This document shows, piece by piece, positions 55,253 through 64,000 of a stretch of DNA of 64,000 nt; the first letter of the stretch is position 1, and the number at the start of each line of letters is the position of its first letter. A program made the position numbers and the translations under genes. Location: contig CAVQRC010000003.1 of assembly GCA_963715045.1 (NCBI GenBank), forward strand, positions 248,001-312,000. Reading direction: 5' to 3'. This DNA comes from CAVQRC01 sp963715045 (GTDB lineage: Bacteria > Planctomycetota > Planctomycetia > Pirellulales > Lacipirellulaceae). Under the pieces are notes generated by a model. It saw only the letters and a list, made by a program, of their open reading frames with translations, did not search any database and was not told the origin of the DNA.

Positions 55253-57274
55253 GTGATGAGCGAATCCAACTCAATTCGAGCAGAATCGGTCGACTGTCCC
55301 TCCTCGTCGATTCTTATGGCATTCTCGGAGGGGCGGCTTCCGCCCCGACGAATCGACGAGATCCTGATGCACTTGGACCGGTGCACGCAGTGTATCGGGT
55401 ATCTCGAGCGGCAACTGGACACCAGCGAGATCATCTCCGAGGTTCGGCAAAGTGTCCTGGGCAGTTCAGCAGAGCAGGACCAGGCATCGTCCATGCCCGT
55501 GTCGTCCACCTCGACCGCGGATGAGCGCGAGTTGCTCGCCAGATTGGCGACGAGGCCCTCGGAAGTCACTCGCGCAGCGCCCGTCCCGACGGTTCGGCCG
55601 AAACAGGTTGGCAAATATCGCCTCCTCGAACTCATTGGCCGCGGCTCGATGGGCACCGTTTATCGGGCCATCCACGTCAATCTGCACAGTCTCGCGGCCG
55701 TCAAATTGATGGCTCCTGAACGTTTCGGCGGCAACAACGCGATTAAGCTCTTTCAGCGGGAAACGCTGGCCGTGGGCCGCCTCGCTGGCCACCCGCATGT
55801 CGTGCGGGCCCTCGACGCGGATCAGACGACGGATGGATTTCACTATCTGGCGATGGACTTCGTGGACGGCGTGAACGCTTCGCAAGTCGTGGCGGCGACA
55901 GGACCGCTGAGCGTCGCGGATGCGTGCGAGATCGTTCGTCAGGCTGCCCTCGGGATCGACTATGCCCATCGGCATGGACTGATTCACCGCGACGTGAAAC
56001 CAAGTAATCTCTTGATCGACCGCAACGGTCAGGTACGGGTCTCCGATCTGGGCCTCGTCGGATTCCAGGCCAGCCATCGAAGGGAAGAGGAAATCATCGT
56101 TGGCACCATCGACTACATGGCGCCCGAGCAGGGGAGCGAATCCCGCTCCGTTGACCATCGAGCCGACATCTACAGCCTCGGTTGCACGCTGTTCAAACTG
56201 TTGACCGGCCACGCACCGTATCACGGGTTCGAAGCCGGAGAGGAGCGGCGAACGGCCCATCAAGAGCAACCGGTCCGATCACTCGCGGAGCAATTCCCCG
56301 ACATCGATCCGCACCTCGACGCACTCGTCGGTCGCATGATGGCCAAGCGGCCCGAGGCACGCCCGGCTTCGGCAGCAGAGATTTCAAAGCAGCTCGAACC
56401 CTGGACAGGCACGCACGACCTAACCGACGTGGTGGCACGTTCCCTGCCATGGGTCCGGCAGGGGGCGGGTCTGCCCGTGGAACTACCGAATCCTGCCGAC
56501 GGAATCTTCGAGGCCGCCTCGCCAGTCAGCCACTACCGTCGCAGAATCGGGCAGGTCGCACTGACATTCCTGGTAGCCGCATTGCTGATCGCCTGGTTCG
56601 CCACCGCGAACAGCCCCGATAACAGCGTTGCCGTGGTCCGTTACAGTCAACCCGTCGCGCTGCCAGTGAATCACGGGGATTCGAGCGCACCCGTCTATCT
56701 GCCCGATGAGGACCGGCTGTTCGTTAGTTCTCCCGACTCCGACGCGCTGTTCGAATTCGGGACCTCGACGAGTACGTCATACCTGGTCAAGACCGTGATA
56801 TCGCCTCACGACACCGAAGGCTGGCCCGTACTGGCGGGAGTGTTTTTTGATCATCAGACCGTGTACCCCGCGGACGGTTCGAGCGATCACATCCTGCAAC
56901 GAGTACTGCTTCGGCGGACGACCGCCCCCGACGGTTCGCAGGCCAGTCTCGAGTTGGTGTACCACCAGGTCCTGATCCGCTTGCGGGATAGGCTCACCGA
57001 TTGGCGAACCAGCGGCGAGTTCATCCAGCCGCTGGAATTGCCGCCGACCGCAGCTCCCTGCCAGCTTGAGGTGCACGTCCGGGACCGTAGAGTGGAGAGC
57101 ATTGTTGTCGATGACCAACGCTACGACTTCGCAGGCGTGCCGGAACCAGCGTTGAAAGTCGCCAACTCCGCGGGAGAAGTAGACCACTTCGGCGGCTATG
57201 GAGTATCGCTCACCAAGGGAATCGCGAGATTCACAGCGACGAAGTTCGCGACCCGCGACGATCAAGCTGACTGA
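55253..57274 (+). CDS. membrane Ser/Thr protein kinase with N-terminal zinc finger
   Basis: 673 residues; GTG 55253 or ATG 55256. Residues 40-49 (HLDRCTQC) fit the HxxxCxxC of anti-sigma zinc fingers. The kinase domain (about 120-395) has GRGSMGTVYRA, the Lys in AAVKLMAP, HRDVKPSNLL, SDLGLVG, and APEQGS. One helix (VALTFLVAALLIAWFAT) near 450 anchors an extracytoplasmic C-terminal domain of about 220 residues without recognised family. A membrane receptor kinase coupled to the ECF factor upstream is the simplest reading. Confidence 0.9.
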   Translation: MMSESNSIRAESVDCPSSSILMAFSEGRLPPRRIDEILMHLDRCTQCIGYLERQLDTSEIISEVRQSVLGSSAEQDQASSMPVSSTSTADERELLARLATRPSEVTRAAPVPTVRPKQVGKYRLLELIGRGSMGTVYRAIHVNLHSLAAVKLMAPERFGGNNAIKLFQRETLAVGRLAGHPHVVRALDADQTTDGFHYLAMDFVDGVNASQVVAATGPLSVADACEIVRQAALGIDYAHRHGLIHRDVKPSNLLIDRNGQVRVSDLGLVGFQASHRREEEIIVGTIDYMAPEQGSESRSVDHRADIYSLGCTLFKLLTGHAPYHGFEAGEERRTAHQEQPVRSLAEQFPDIDPHLDALVGRMMAKRPEARPASAAEISKQLEPWTGTHDLTDVVARSLPWVRQGAGLPVELPNPADGIFEAASPVSHYRRRIGQVALTFLVAALLIAWFATANSPDNSVAVVRYSQPVALPVNHGDSSAPVYLPDEDRLFVSSPDSDALFEFGTSTSTSYLVKTVISPHDTEGWPVLAGVFFDHQTVYPADGSSDHILQRVLLRRTTAPDGSQASLELVYHQVLIRLRDRLTDWRTSGEFIQPLELPPTAAPCQLEVHVRDRRVESIVVDDQRYDFAGVPEPALKVANSAGEVDHFGGYGVSLTKGIARFTATKFATRDDQAD

Positions 57275-57286
57275 GGTCACCACGCG

Positions 57287-57622
57287 ATGGAAAGGACCCT
57301 GAGCGACACCCACGCGGTGGCGAATAAGCCGTCTTCCCAGGGGAGCCGTCGGAGGGGAGGAGTCCGCCTCGAAATCGTGCTCGCGGTCGTGGCCCTGTGG
57401 CTGTTCTTTCAAATCTTCCCGTCTCTCTGGCAAGACGTCGTCGAAATGATTGACGTCCGTAACTGGACGCGGCCGTGGTTGACCGCGAATCTCGTAATCC
57501 TGGCTGCTTTGGTGGCGATCCGGTTCGCCCCCGACGCACGCAGGGCGTTGAGCGGGCTACTCAAGCGTCCTCGTCGACGCCCAGAGCAGAAGTCGCCGCC
57601 CACATCACGCCGGCCCGATTAA
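57287..57622 (+). CDS. small membrane protein
   Basis: 111 residues from ATG 57287, 12 bases after the kinase stop and probably co-transcribed with it. A basic N-terminus, a helix (IVLAVVALWLFFQIFP), a loop, a second helix (LVILAALVAIRF) and a basic tail (RRPEQKSPPTSRR) are visible. No family recognised. Confidence 0.55.
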   Translation: MERTLSDTHAVANKPSSQGSRRRGGVRLEIVLAVVALWLFFQIFPSLWQDVVEMIDVRNWTRPWLTANLVILAALVAIRFAPDARRALSGLLKRPRRRPEQKSPPTSRRPD

Positions 57623-57758
57623 TTACCCATCCCAAAATGCCAGTGAACGCGTCCCACGGCCGGGGAATTCGGATGCTGAAACCAATTTTGGGATCGGCTC
57701 TAAACTGCCCGTCGCGGTCGTCGCTCACGCAGACCGTTCGCCCAGAAAGACAGTTTCC

Positions 57759-58076
57759 ATGGCGAATCCCGCGAGCCCCACCGCATCCGTCCTCGTCGAA
57801 CGTTGCTGCTGGATCGCGTTGGCCCTCGTTCCCATCCTGATCTGGGTCAATGGCCCGGCCGTCTCTCGCGATCAATACGCGATCAGGTCGGGCGTTCTCG
57901 TGACGGCCCTGGTCGCAGCGCTCACCATCAGAAGCTGGCGACGAAGACGCGAACGAATCTCGTCCGCAGACAGCGAGGCGGAGCACCAGAGTGGGCTCGA
58001 CGCGACACCCGGCAGCAAAATAAAACGGACCGCGGCGGCCCGTTCCGGCCGGGAAATCTTTGCCAGGCAGTGGTAG
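57759..58076 (+). CDS. possible small membrane protein
   Basis: 105 codons from ATG 57759. Two hydrophobic stretches (CCWIALALVPILIW, SGVLVTALVAALTI) and a basic, Ser/Arg-rich tail. It is preceded by GACAGTTTCC rather than a clear ribosome-binding site. The frame lies in a GC-rich gene-poor stretch, so it may be fortuitous. No family recognised. Confidence 0.35.
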   Translation: MANPASPTASVLVERCCWIALALVPILIWVNGPAVSRDQYAIRSGVLVTALVAALTIRSWRRRRERISSADSEAEHQSGLDATPGSKIKRTAAARSGREIFARQW

Positions 58077-58162
58077 CCCTCAATACCACAGCACGAGTGC
58101 GTAAAGCCGCAAACGGCGGTCGGTCAACTTGCATCGTCCTGGTGGCTGATACAATCAGGAAC

Positions 58163-58228
58163 GCGACGGCGGTGGTACGGTGCACATGGTCTGCCCCAAA
58201 TTCGTGACACCCGATACACCGCCGTCGC
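58163..58228 (+). other. 12-bp inverted repeat in gene-poor stretch
   Basis: GCGACGGCGGTG (58163-58174) and CACCGCCGTCGC (58217-58228) are perfectly complementary around 42 bases, followed by four T residues. It could be a terminator for the upstream genes. The 555 bp from 58077 to 58631 contain no other recognised feature and are lower in GC towards the end. Confidence 0.45.
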
Positions 58229-58631
58229 TTTTCCAGATCTCCCTCGGGCCCATCAAGGGCGGTTCTCAACCCGAGCTAATCCCACAACTTCCTGGGGATC
58301 AGGGGTGTGAGGGATTGTTGTTCTCGACCACAAGGATTGAAGAGTGTGTTGAAGAGCCTCGCTTACAAGACACTAACGGAGACGTCTTACACAAAAATCA
58401 CGTGGGCGGGAGAATTTCTTGCCGCCGTATGATTCTGGTCCGTTATCGCCGCTGAATGGCGACTTGGCAGATAAGCGGGGAAGTCTGGGATGGGTGCGGG
58501 TTTGTGTCCCGGCCGTCCGCCGTTGCAACCGTGCGTTGCTGGATCAGGAATTCCAGACCGCCAGTGCATCAGTACGCCAGTCCATCAGCGAGTTTGTCGG
58601 ATCTCTGCTGGCGGTGCGGAGGATTCGTGAA

Positions 58632-58961
58632 TCAGCGTCTGATCCGGATAGCAGTCCGGTCATGCACGACGCCCAGCTTGGCCCGCACAGAGGGTATCGG
58701 CACCACGCGTTCTGAACCGCAATCCTCGCTCTGCGAGTCGATCGATGTGCGGAGAGCGAACCAGTTCGGACGTCCGTAACAGCCCAGGTCGCAGTTCAGG
58801 TCGTCGCACACCAGCAGCAGCAAATTCGGCCTGCCCGCGGCGGCGGCCGCGAGACCGAGCAGGGCCACATGCATCGACAACAGCAAGAAAATGAAGAGGC
58901 TCTTGGTTGTCGAGAGCCGTCCGCGACTGCGGACCTCGGCAGCGAGTCCCGAGTTCAGCAC
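58632..58961 (-). pseudogene. sulfatase N-terminal relic
   Basis: Reading the minus strand, a signal-like N-terminus is followed by RPNLLLLVCDDLNCDLGCYG, a hallmark of sulfatases. The match continues in another frame as SPHIDRLAERGLRF and in a third as WCRYPLCGPSWASCMTGLLSG. That last stretch corresponds to the C-x-P-x-R formylglycine motif, but the Arg is Trp. Two frame changes, the lost Arg and the absence of any of the remaining 350 or so residues show a decayed, truncated gene, in contrast to the other frameshifts in the window. Confidence 0.7.
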
Positions 58962-59176
58962 CAGAAGAAACCGTCGCGAGCCAGAAGGCGGAGTACCAGG
59001 TGGGCCATTTCAGCGGTTTGCATTCTGGATCGGATGTCGATGATGTGCCGGCTCGATCAGGACGTGTGTTCACTGGGCCGTAGAGTCTACCTTTCCCGCA
59101 ATCCGGAGATCAAACCGCGCTCGGATCGTCACTCTCACCTGGCGGCGGACCGGATGTAAAATGACCACCGATTTCA

Positions 59177-60577
59177 ATGGGCAACTTGGAGCCGATCCCG
59201 AAAATGGCTACAGCAACCGAATTTCCCGGCCGTGGGACGCGTTCACTCAGGTTTTGGGATAGGTACCTGGTCACTCGAATTCTGATCCTGCTCGCCTGGG
59301 CCGTGTGTGCCTCGGCAGTGGCTGCGGACAACCAATCGCGGCACCGCGCGCCGTATCCCGTGGCGGCATCGAAGAAGGGCTTGCAGGTCGAAATGGTCGA
59401 GGACGCCCTGGCCTTAGGGGTCAAGCATGCAGCGCTGAACGTGAATCTGTCGCAGGTCATTGCGCCCACCGCGTCAACCGGTGAGGGTGTGGTTACCTGG
59501 ACGACCGGCGACGAACAGTACTTCTTTCATCGGGCTTACGTAGAACAGCTCGACCAGGCGATTCGCCCGTTGTCCGATAGCGGCGCGCTCGTCCACTTGA
59601 TCGTCCTCGCGTATCAACCGGACGACGCCCACGTTCGACGCATCCTCCTGCACCCGAACTACGATGACCGAGCGCCCAACCGGCTGGGAGCGTTCAATTC
59701 GCGTACGCTCGAAGGTCGGGCGTGGTTGCAGGCGACGATGGAGTTTCTCAGCGAACGGTGGTCGCGTCCAGACCGAAAATACGGGCGGGTGGCAGGGTAT
59801 ATCGTTGGCAACGAGGTCAACTCGCACTGGTGGTGGAGCAACCAGGGAAGGGTCACGATGCAGGAATTCGCCGACGATTATCTGCAGACGCTCCGCATCG
59901 TGCACCGAGCGGTGCGGCGACAATCATCGTGGGCCCGCGTATACATCTCGCTCGACCACCACTGGAACAGCCGTTACCCGGTCGCGGATGAACTGCAGGC
60001 GTACGCGGGCAGAGAACTCATCGATTATCTCGCCGCCCGCAGCGGTGATTCTCAACACGGCGATCTCGATTGGCACGTCGCGTACCATCCGTACCCCGAG
60101 AATCTCTTTGAGCCGCGATTCTGGAACGATCGCAGTGTGACCGACGACGCCCAAACGCCCCGCATCACTTTCAAGAACCTGGCAGTGCTCACCCGATACC
60201 TGCGGCGACCAGAACTGCTGTGTAACGGCCAGCCGCGGAGGGTGATTCTCAGCGAGCAGGGATTTCACTCGCCTGATGGTCTCGATGGAGAGCGTCTCCA
60301 GGCGGCCGCGTACTGTTACGCCTATCGCAAGGTCGCCGGGCTATCCGGGGTCGATGCATTCATTCTTCATCGGCACGTCGACCATCCTGGCGAGGGTGGG
60401 CTGCGACTCGGGCTTCGCCGCCGCGTGCCCGGGGCGGACGACCCCCGCCCGAAGAAACTGATCTATGAATGCTTCCGCCTCGCGGATACGCCGGACTGGG
60501 AAGACGCGTTTCGATTTGCACTCCCCATCGTCGGTCTGGAAGACTGGCCGCCGGTTCCACCAGACCCTGACCCCTGA
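59177..60577 (+). CDS. DUF5722-like glycoside hydrolase-type protein
   Basis: 466 residues from ATG 59177 (an ATG at 59204 is a second possibility). A signal sequence (ILILLAWAVCASAVAAD) is followed by a TIM-barrel-type protein with motifs like those of DUF5722: GLQVEMVEDALALGVKHA, HLIVLAYQPDD, YIVGNEVNSHWWWSN, WHVAYHPYPENLFEPRF and RVILSEQGFHSPDG. The Glu residues in VGNEVNSH and ILSEQGF are plausible acid/base and nucleophile residues. It is presumably a secreted polysaccharide-degrading protein; the substrate is unknown. The last codons lie in a heptamer repeat. Confidence 0.75.
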   Translation: MGNLEPIPKMATATEFPGRGTRSLRFWDRYLVTRILILLAWAVCASAVAADNQSRHRAPYPVAASKKGLQVEMVEDALALGVKHAALNVNLSQVIAPTASTGEGVVTWTTGDEQYFFHRAYVEQLDQAIRPLSDSGALVHLIVLAYQPDDAHVRRILLHPNYDDRAPNRLGAFNSRTLEGRAWLQATMEFLSERWSRPDRKYGRVAGYIVGNEVNSHWWWSNQGRVTMQEFADDYLQTLRIVHRAVRRQSSWARVYISLDHHWNSRYPVADELQAYAGRELIDYLAARSGDSQHGDLDWHVAYHPYPENLFEPRFWNDRSVTDDAQTPRITFKNLAVLTRYLRRPELLCNGQPRRVILSEQGFHSPDGLDGERLQAAAYCYAYRKVAGLSGVDAFILHRHVDHPGEGGLRLGLRRRVPGADDPRPKKLIYECFRLADTPDWEDAFRFALPIVGLEDWPPVPPDPDP

Positions 60578-60596
60578 CCCCTGACCCCTGACCCCG
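60567..60596 (+). repeat. heptamer repeat CCCCTGA spanning the stop codon
   Basis: About four copies of CCCCTGA, each containing TGA; the second supplies the stop codon of the DUF5722-like gene. Slippage here would leave the stop nearly unchanged. Confidence 0.75.
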
Positions 60597-60626
60597 TCAC
60601 TGATCACTCTTAATCTGGACCAAGCA

Positions 60627-62073
60627 CTACTCAGCACGATCACGGGACCGCTGTTGCTGATACACCTCGAGGAGTTGCTGCACGCGCTGCGTCTGGGAAT
60701 CTGCCAGGTTCGTCTGTTCGGAGGGATCGTTTCCCAGGTCGTAGAGTTCCCATTCGCTTCCCTGATTGCGAAGGATTTTCCAGTCGCCGAGCCGCAGCGA
60801 TTCGCGACGCCGCGTTCCGCCCCACACCGTGTAGATTGGGCCGTGTTGGCAGCGACACCTTGCTGCCTGAGAGTACCGGCCAGACGTCGCGGCCATCCAG
60901 GCCGGCATCTTCGGGGATCGCCTGCCCGACCAGGCCAGCCAGGGTTGGCAACCAGTCGACCGCGTGGATCGGCTCGGTAACCTTCCGCCGACCAAGCCGC
61001 CCGGGCCAATTGGCGAGGGCCACCACGCGGTACCCGCCTTCATACACCTCGGTCTTCTTCCCGCGGAGCGGCAGGTTGGAGCTGAAGTTCCTCAGCTTCG
61101 GATCGGGAGGCGGATAGGCATTGCCGCCATGGTCAACCTGCCCGCCGTTGTCCGAGGTGAACAGCACGAGCGTATTCGATCGCTGCCCCGTTCGCTCCAG
61201 CGCCTCGAGCAGTTGCCCGATCGCGTGATCCATGTGCGAGACCGCCGCCGCATACAGCCGCCGATCGAAATAGGCGATGTGGGCGTTGAGTTTGTGCCAT
61301 CGCGGATCCCCCTCAACCAGCGGAGCGTGAACGGCGTGAAACGGAACATAGAAAAACCAAGGCGAATCTCCGCCCGCATTCTGCTCGATCCACCGCACTC
61401 CCTCTCTCGCGACGAGGTCGGTCACATGGCCCACTTCCTCGATGAACTCGTGATCGCGATGCCAGGTGACCGCGAACGGCGAGTCGAGCCGATAACGGTG
61501 GTCGTACATGCCGACGGCACCGGCCAGCGAGCCGTGGCTCGAGTCGAAGCCGTAATGATTAGGTCCCCACTCCGGCCGCGAGCCAAGATGCCACTTGCCG
61601 CTCATCCCGGTTGCGTAACCGGCAGACTTGAGCAGGGACGCGATGGTGAGCGTTCCGATTGGAAATGCTTGTTCATTGCTGGCCTCGCAACAGTGCAGTC
61701 CGAAACGACTCGGGTATCGGCCCGTCAGCAGTGCCACCCGCGTTGGCGTGCATTGGGGCTGCACGTAGTGGCAGTCCAGCTCGACACCGGATCGGGCCAG
61801 CCCGTCCAGGTGCGGCGTCCGCATCTCGGGATTGTGGTACCCCACATCGTTGAAACCCTGGTCGTCCGAAACGATCAGCAGAATATTGGGCCGCTGAGCG
61901 GCCGCGACGGTCGCCTGCGGCACGGCCGTCGTGGTAACGGCTGCGGTCGTCAGCAGCAGCCAGCCCCAGGCCCGCAGTCCTCGGAAGAAGTCTGCCCGGA
62001 ACGGGTGATACGGGCGACGGGCAGCTTCAGGGGGCTCCGCGGCCGCCAGTTGCAGTACACGATCCATAGACAT
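60627..62073 (-). CDS. arylsulfatase-type sulfatase, one frameshift
   Basis: 481 residues after removing one extra base near 60832. The N-terminus has a signal-like helix (LRAWGWLLLTTAAVTT); VSDDQGFNDVGYHNPEM holds the metal-binding Asp pair. The formylglycine motif CTPTRVALLTGRYPS is intact (C-x-P-x-R), as are GKWHLGSRPEWGP, FTSDNGGQVDHGG and the PIYTVWGGTRRRESLRLGD C-terminal piece that appears in the shifted frame. The start at ATG 62073 lies two bases after the stop of the Gfo gene. Together they suggest a sulfated-sugar catabolic operon. Confidence 0.88.
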
Positions 62074-62074
62074 G

Positions 62075-63330
62075 TTACAGCTCATAGCCAGCGCGGCGGG
62101 GACGATCGAGCAGGGCGTTGGCCGCGCGGTCGTTTTCAAACCGCTCCTGATCTGGATTCCAGGTGAGTTTCCGGCCGAGCTCCCGAGTGATGTTGACCAG
62201 ATGGCACACCGTGATCGAACGGTGGCCAATCTCGACGTCGGCGTTCGGCGTCTCGCGAGTCTTGATGCATTCGAGCCAGTTGGCGAGGTGACCGGCAGCA
62301 GTCCAGCCGGGTCCCTCCCACTTCTGCTGTTCCTCCGGCCCGGCGCGTCGGGGAGAAAATCCGGTGGATTCGTCGTGAACTTGTTGCGGTTGATCTCGAT
62401 CTTTGCTTTCTGGCCTTTGAAAATGGCCCCGCCGACCGGTCCGCCGTCAAGCTCGAATCGCACCACGGGTCCGGTGGCATAACGCATCGAGACCTTGCCG
62501 TTGGGGCCCGGCGACTCCGGCCACAATTCGCGTGGGCCGGTGTGACTCTGGCCTAGTGCCCACTGGATCTGGTCGACGCCGTGTGCGCCCCAGTTCGTCA
62601 TTTCCCCGCCCGAATACGCCCGCCATTGCATCCACTGAAACTGAAGTTTCGGATTGAAGGGTCGCAGTTCCGTTGGACCGCACCACATGTCCCAGTCGTC
62701 TCCGTCGGGGATCGGTTCGGCAGGAAGGCCCTCGTATCGGTTGGGACCGGTGTAGTTCACGGCCTGGACGTATTCGAGTTCGCCGATCCGACCGGTACGC
62801 ACGGCTTCGCAGCAATAGCGATTGATTTCCATCGTGCGTTGCTGCGTACCGACCTGGAACACGCAGTCGTGCTTGCGGGCCGCATCGACGACTTGTCGTC
62901 CCTCCGCGATATAGGCCGTCAATGGTTTCTCGGCATAGACGTCGAGTCCTCTCTGGCACGCCCGGATACACGGCAACGATCGGCCGTGGTCGGGCGTGGC
63001 CACGATGACCGCATCGAGTTGTTCCTGGTCGAACATGCGACGATAGTCGCCGTACGCGGCCCAGGACTGCTTCTTCTCAGCGAGCGTCTGCTCGAGCCGG
63101 GCCTGGTAGCAGTCGGCGATGGCGACAATCCGTCCAACCGCCGATAGCTGATCCATGAGCTGTCGCGCCCGATTGCCAGTTCCGATCACACCGATCCGGA
63201 TCGTTTCGCTCGCGGCAACCGAGTTGTCGCGGCCCAGGACGGTCGCCGGCACGAAGTACGGTAAGGCGATTGCCGTCGCCGATTTGCCCGAGGACTTGAG
63301 GAAGTCTCGCCGCGAAACGCCAGCAGGCAT
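62075..63330 (-). CDS. Gfo/Idh/MocA family oxidoreductase with Tat signal, one missing base
   Basis: 418 residues from ATG 63330. The N-terminus SRRDFLKSSGKSATAIALP is a Tat-type signal, so it acts in the periplasm. Rossmann motif VIGTGNRARQL, EKPLTAY signature, and the C-terminal QWRAYSGGEMTNWGAHGVDQIQ are present, the last containing the family-typical His. One base is missing near 62345 (after FLPDAP); restoring it brings PEEQQKWEGPGWTAAGHL in frame, ending at TAA 62077-62075. The sulfatase starts two bases beyond. A continuous 933-codon frame across both genes is an artefact of this deletion. Confidence 0.88.
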
Positions 63331-63491
63331 CTTGAAATCTCTTCGTCGTGGGGTGGTTACGGGTATCGCAGAGCAGGGCAGTCTAAACCACGGACGCCCT
63401 GCGGTCACTTCGGGGTGAGCTCCAATGCCCTCCCGTGCCAATTAAGTTGTCCACCTGTGAATGTTCGCTGGCAGTCCACTATTATGTGGCC

Positions 63492-64000
63492 ATGCGCAGA
63501 ACCAGCACCACATTTTGGGCGGCAATCCTCATGTTGCTTGCCACGGATTGCTCACCCGCTCACGAGCATACGCGATCGACGGCCGCGACGCGATTGATCG
63601 CGACCGAAGGTGACCCAGACGAGCCACCAGCTCCAGATCCGTCTGCCAACTGCCAATTCACCCTCGAACTTCGCCTTGACGGGCGGCCGACCAGTGGACT
63701 GGTGCGGATCACGGACCTGACTACCGGTGAGGCGGTCAAGTTGCGTGGTCAGATCCATCGTGAGAATCGCTGGTACGCGGTCGACGTCAATGCCACGCTC
63801 TCGGTTCCTCAGGCGTCGCTGCGGATCGAAGCGCTCCACGGCCTGGAAACGCAATGCGTCGAGCAAACCATCGATCTCGACGGCCGGGCAGAAGCCGCGG
63901 TTCGCCTCGACCTGCCGAGGGTTTACGACCCGCGGGGCAGGGGGTTGGTGTCCGCAAACACACACCTTCATCTCATGAAGCTGTCCTACGAGTCGGCTCT
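63492..64000 (+). CDS. CehA/McbA-like metallohydrolase, N-terminal part
   Basis: From ATG 63492 the frame is open to the edge of the window, 169 codons. A lipoprotein or signal-type start (FWAAILMLLATDC) is followed by an acidic spacer, a beta-rich domain (TLELRLDGRPTSGLVRITD), and VSANTHLHLMKLSYESA. The HLHLMKL His cluster resembles the first metal-binding motif of PHP-type CehA/McbA hydrolases. Most of the catalytic domain would lie beyond the window, so the call is tentative. Confidence 0.5.
   Translation, partial: MRRTSTTFWAAILMLLATDCSPAHEHTRSTAATRLIATEGDPDEPPAPDPSANCQFTLELRLDGRPTSGLVRITDLTTGEAVKLRGQIHRENRWYAVDVNATLSVPQASLRIEALHGLETQCVEQTIDLDGRAEAAVRLDLPRVYDPRGRGLVSANTHLHLMKLSYESA

Noticed and set aside
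60640..63441. a single 933-residue fusion of Gfo/Idh/MocA and sulfatase
   Set aside because: The middle is an out-of-frame read. A missing base near 62345 hides the normal Gfo C-terminus and stop. The sulfatase has its own ATG two bases further on.

Overview
The window looks like a GC-rich chromosomal segment of a Planctomycetota bacterium, probably Pirellulales-like. The signature genes are two operons pairing a DUF1549/DUF1553 cytochrome-type protein with a DUF1501 protein, a sulfatase, three Gfo/Idh/MocA oxidoreductases (one with a Tat-type signal), a PEP-CTERM-like secreted protein, an ECF sigma factor next to a Ser/Thr kinase, and lipid A genes. No rRNA, tRNA, CRISPR array, transposase or phage integrase was seen.

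Layout. 1-3.5 kb: secreted protein (partial), acylphosphatase, ABC-2 permease, PEP-CTERM protein. 3.8-7.6 kb: an envelope operon on the minus strand in the order skp/ompH, lpxC, lpxA, Gfo/Idh/MocA. 7.9-15.1 kb: M28 peptidase, receiver protein, FHA-GAF histidine kinase, CBS protein, family-5 uracil-DNA glycosylase, cinA. 15.4-21.2 kb: EF-hand secreted protein, secretin-like protein, glycine-zipper lipoprotein. 21.2-24.0 kb: a promoter, structured leader and terminator, followed by two PLP transsulfuration-type enzymes. 24.0-27.9 kb: SMP-30 protein, MerA-like flavin disulfide reductase, TVP38/TMEM64 membrane protein. 28.1-30.9 kb: an ergothioneine cluster egtD, DUF427, egtB. 31.2-35.8 kb: Gfo/Idh/MocA, a BRCT-MerR-TPR fusion, a primase(AEP)-HAD fusion and two unknown proteins. 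36.0-49.2 kb: two PSD1-DUF1501 operons bracketing a large secreted protein, a TPR membrane protein and a small heavy-metal-associated lipoprotein. 50.0-58.1 kb: secreted and lipoprotein genes, a GT39-like membrane protein, ECF sigma factor and kinase. 58.6-64.0 kb: a sulfatase relic, a DUF5722-like hydrolase, sulfatase plus Gfo/Idh/MocA, and the start of a CehA/McbA-like protein.

The most striking feature is at 44397-44756. The HMA-domain lipoprotein has an in-frame UGA exactly where the first cysteine of the metal-binding CxxC motif belongs. It is followed at the right distance by a hairpin with a GGUCC loop that resembles a bacterial SECIS element. I read it as a selenocysteine-containing HMA protein.

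A caution applies to the whole window. Many genes contain single-base frameshifts that are nearly all extra bases: lpxA, the EF-hand gene, the secretin (two, plus an in-frame TAG), the MerA-like gene (two), both PSD1 genes (one and four) and the sulfatase. After removing or adding one base at each site the lengths become exact multiples of three and the proteins look full length. An insertion-biased assembly or sequencing error is therefore more likely than mass pseudogenization. The spacers also carry several repeat families: octamer tandem arrays, near-perfect odd-length palindromes and a dispersed mosaic element.
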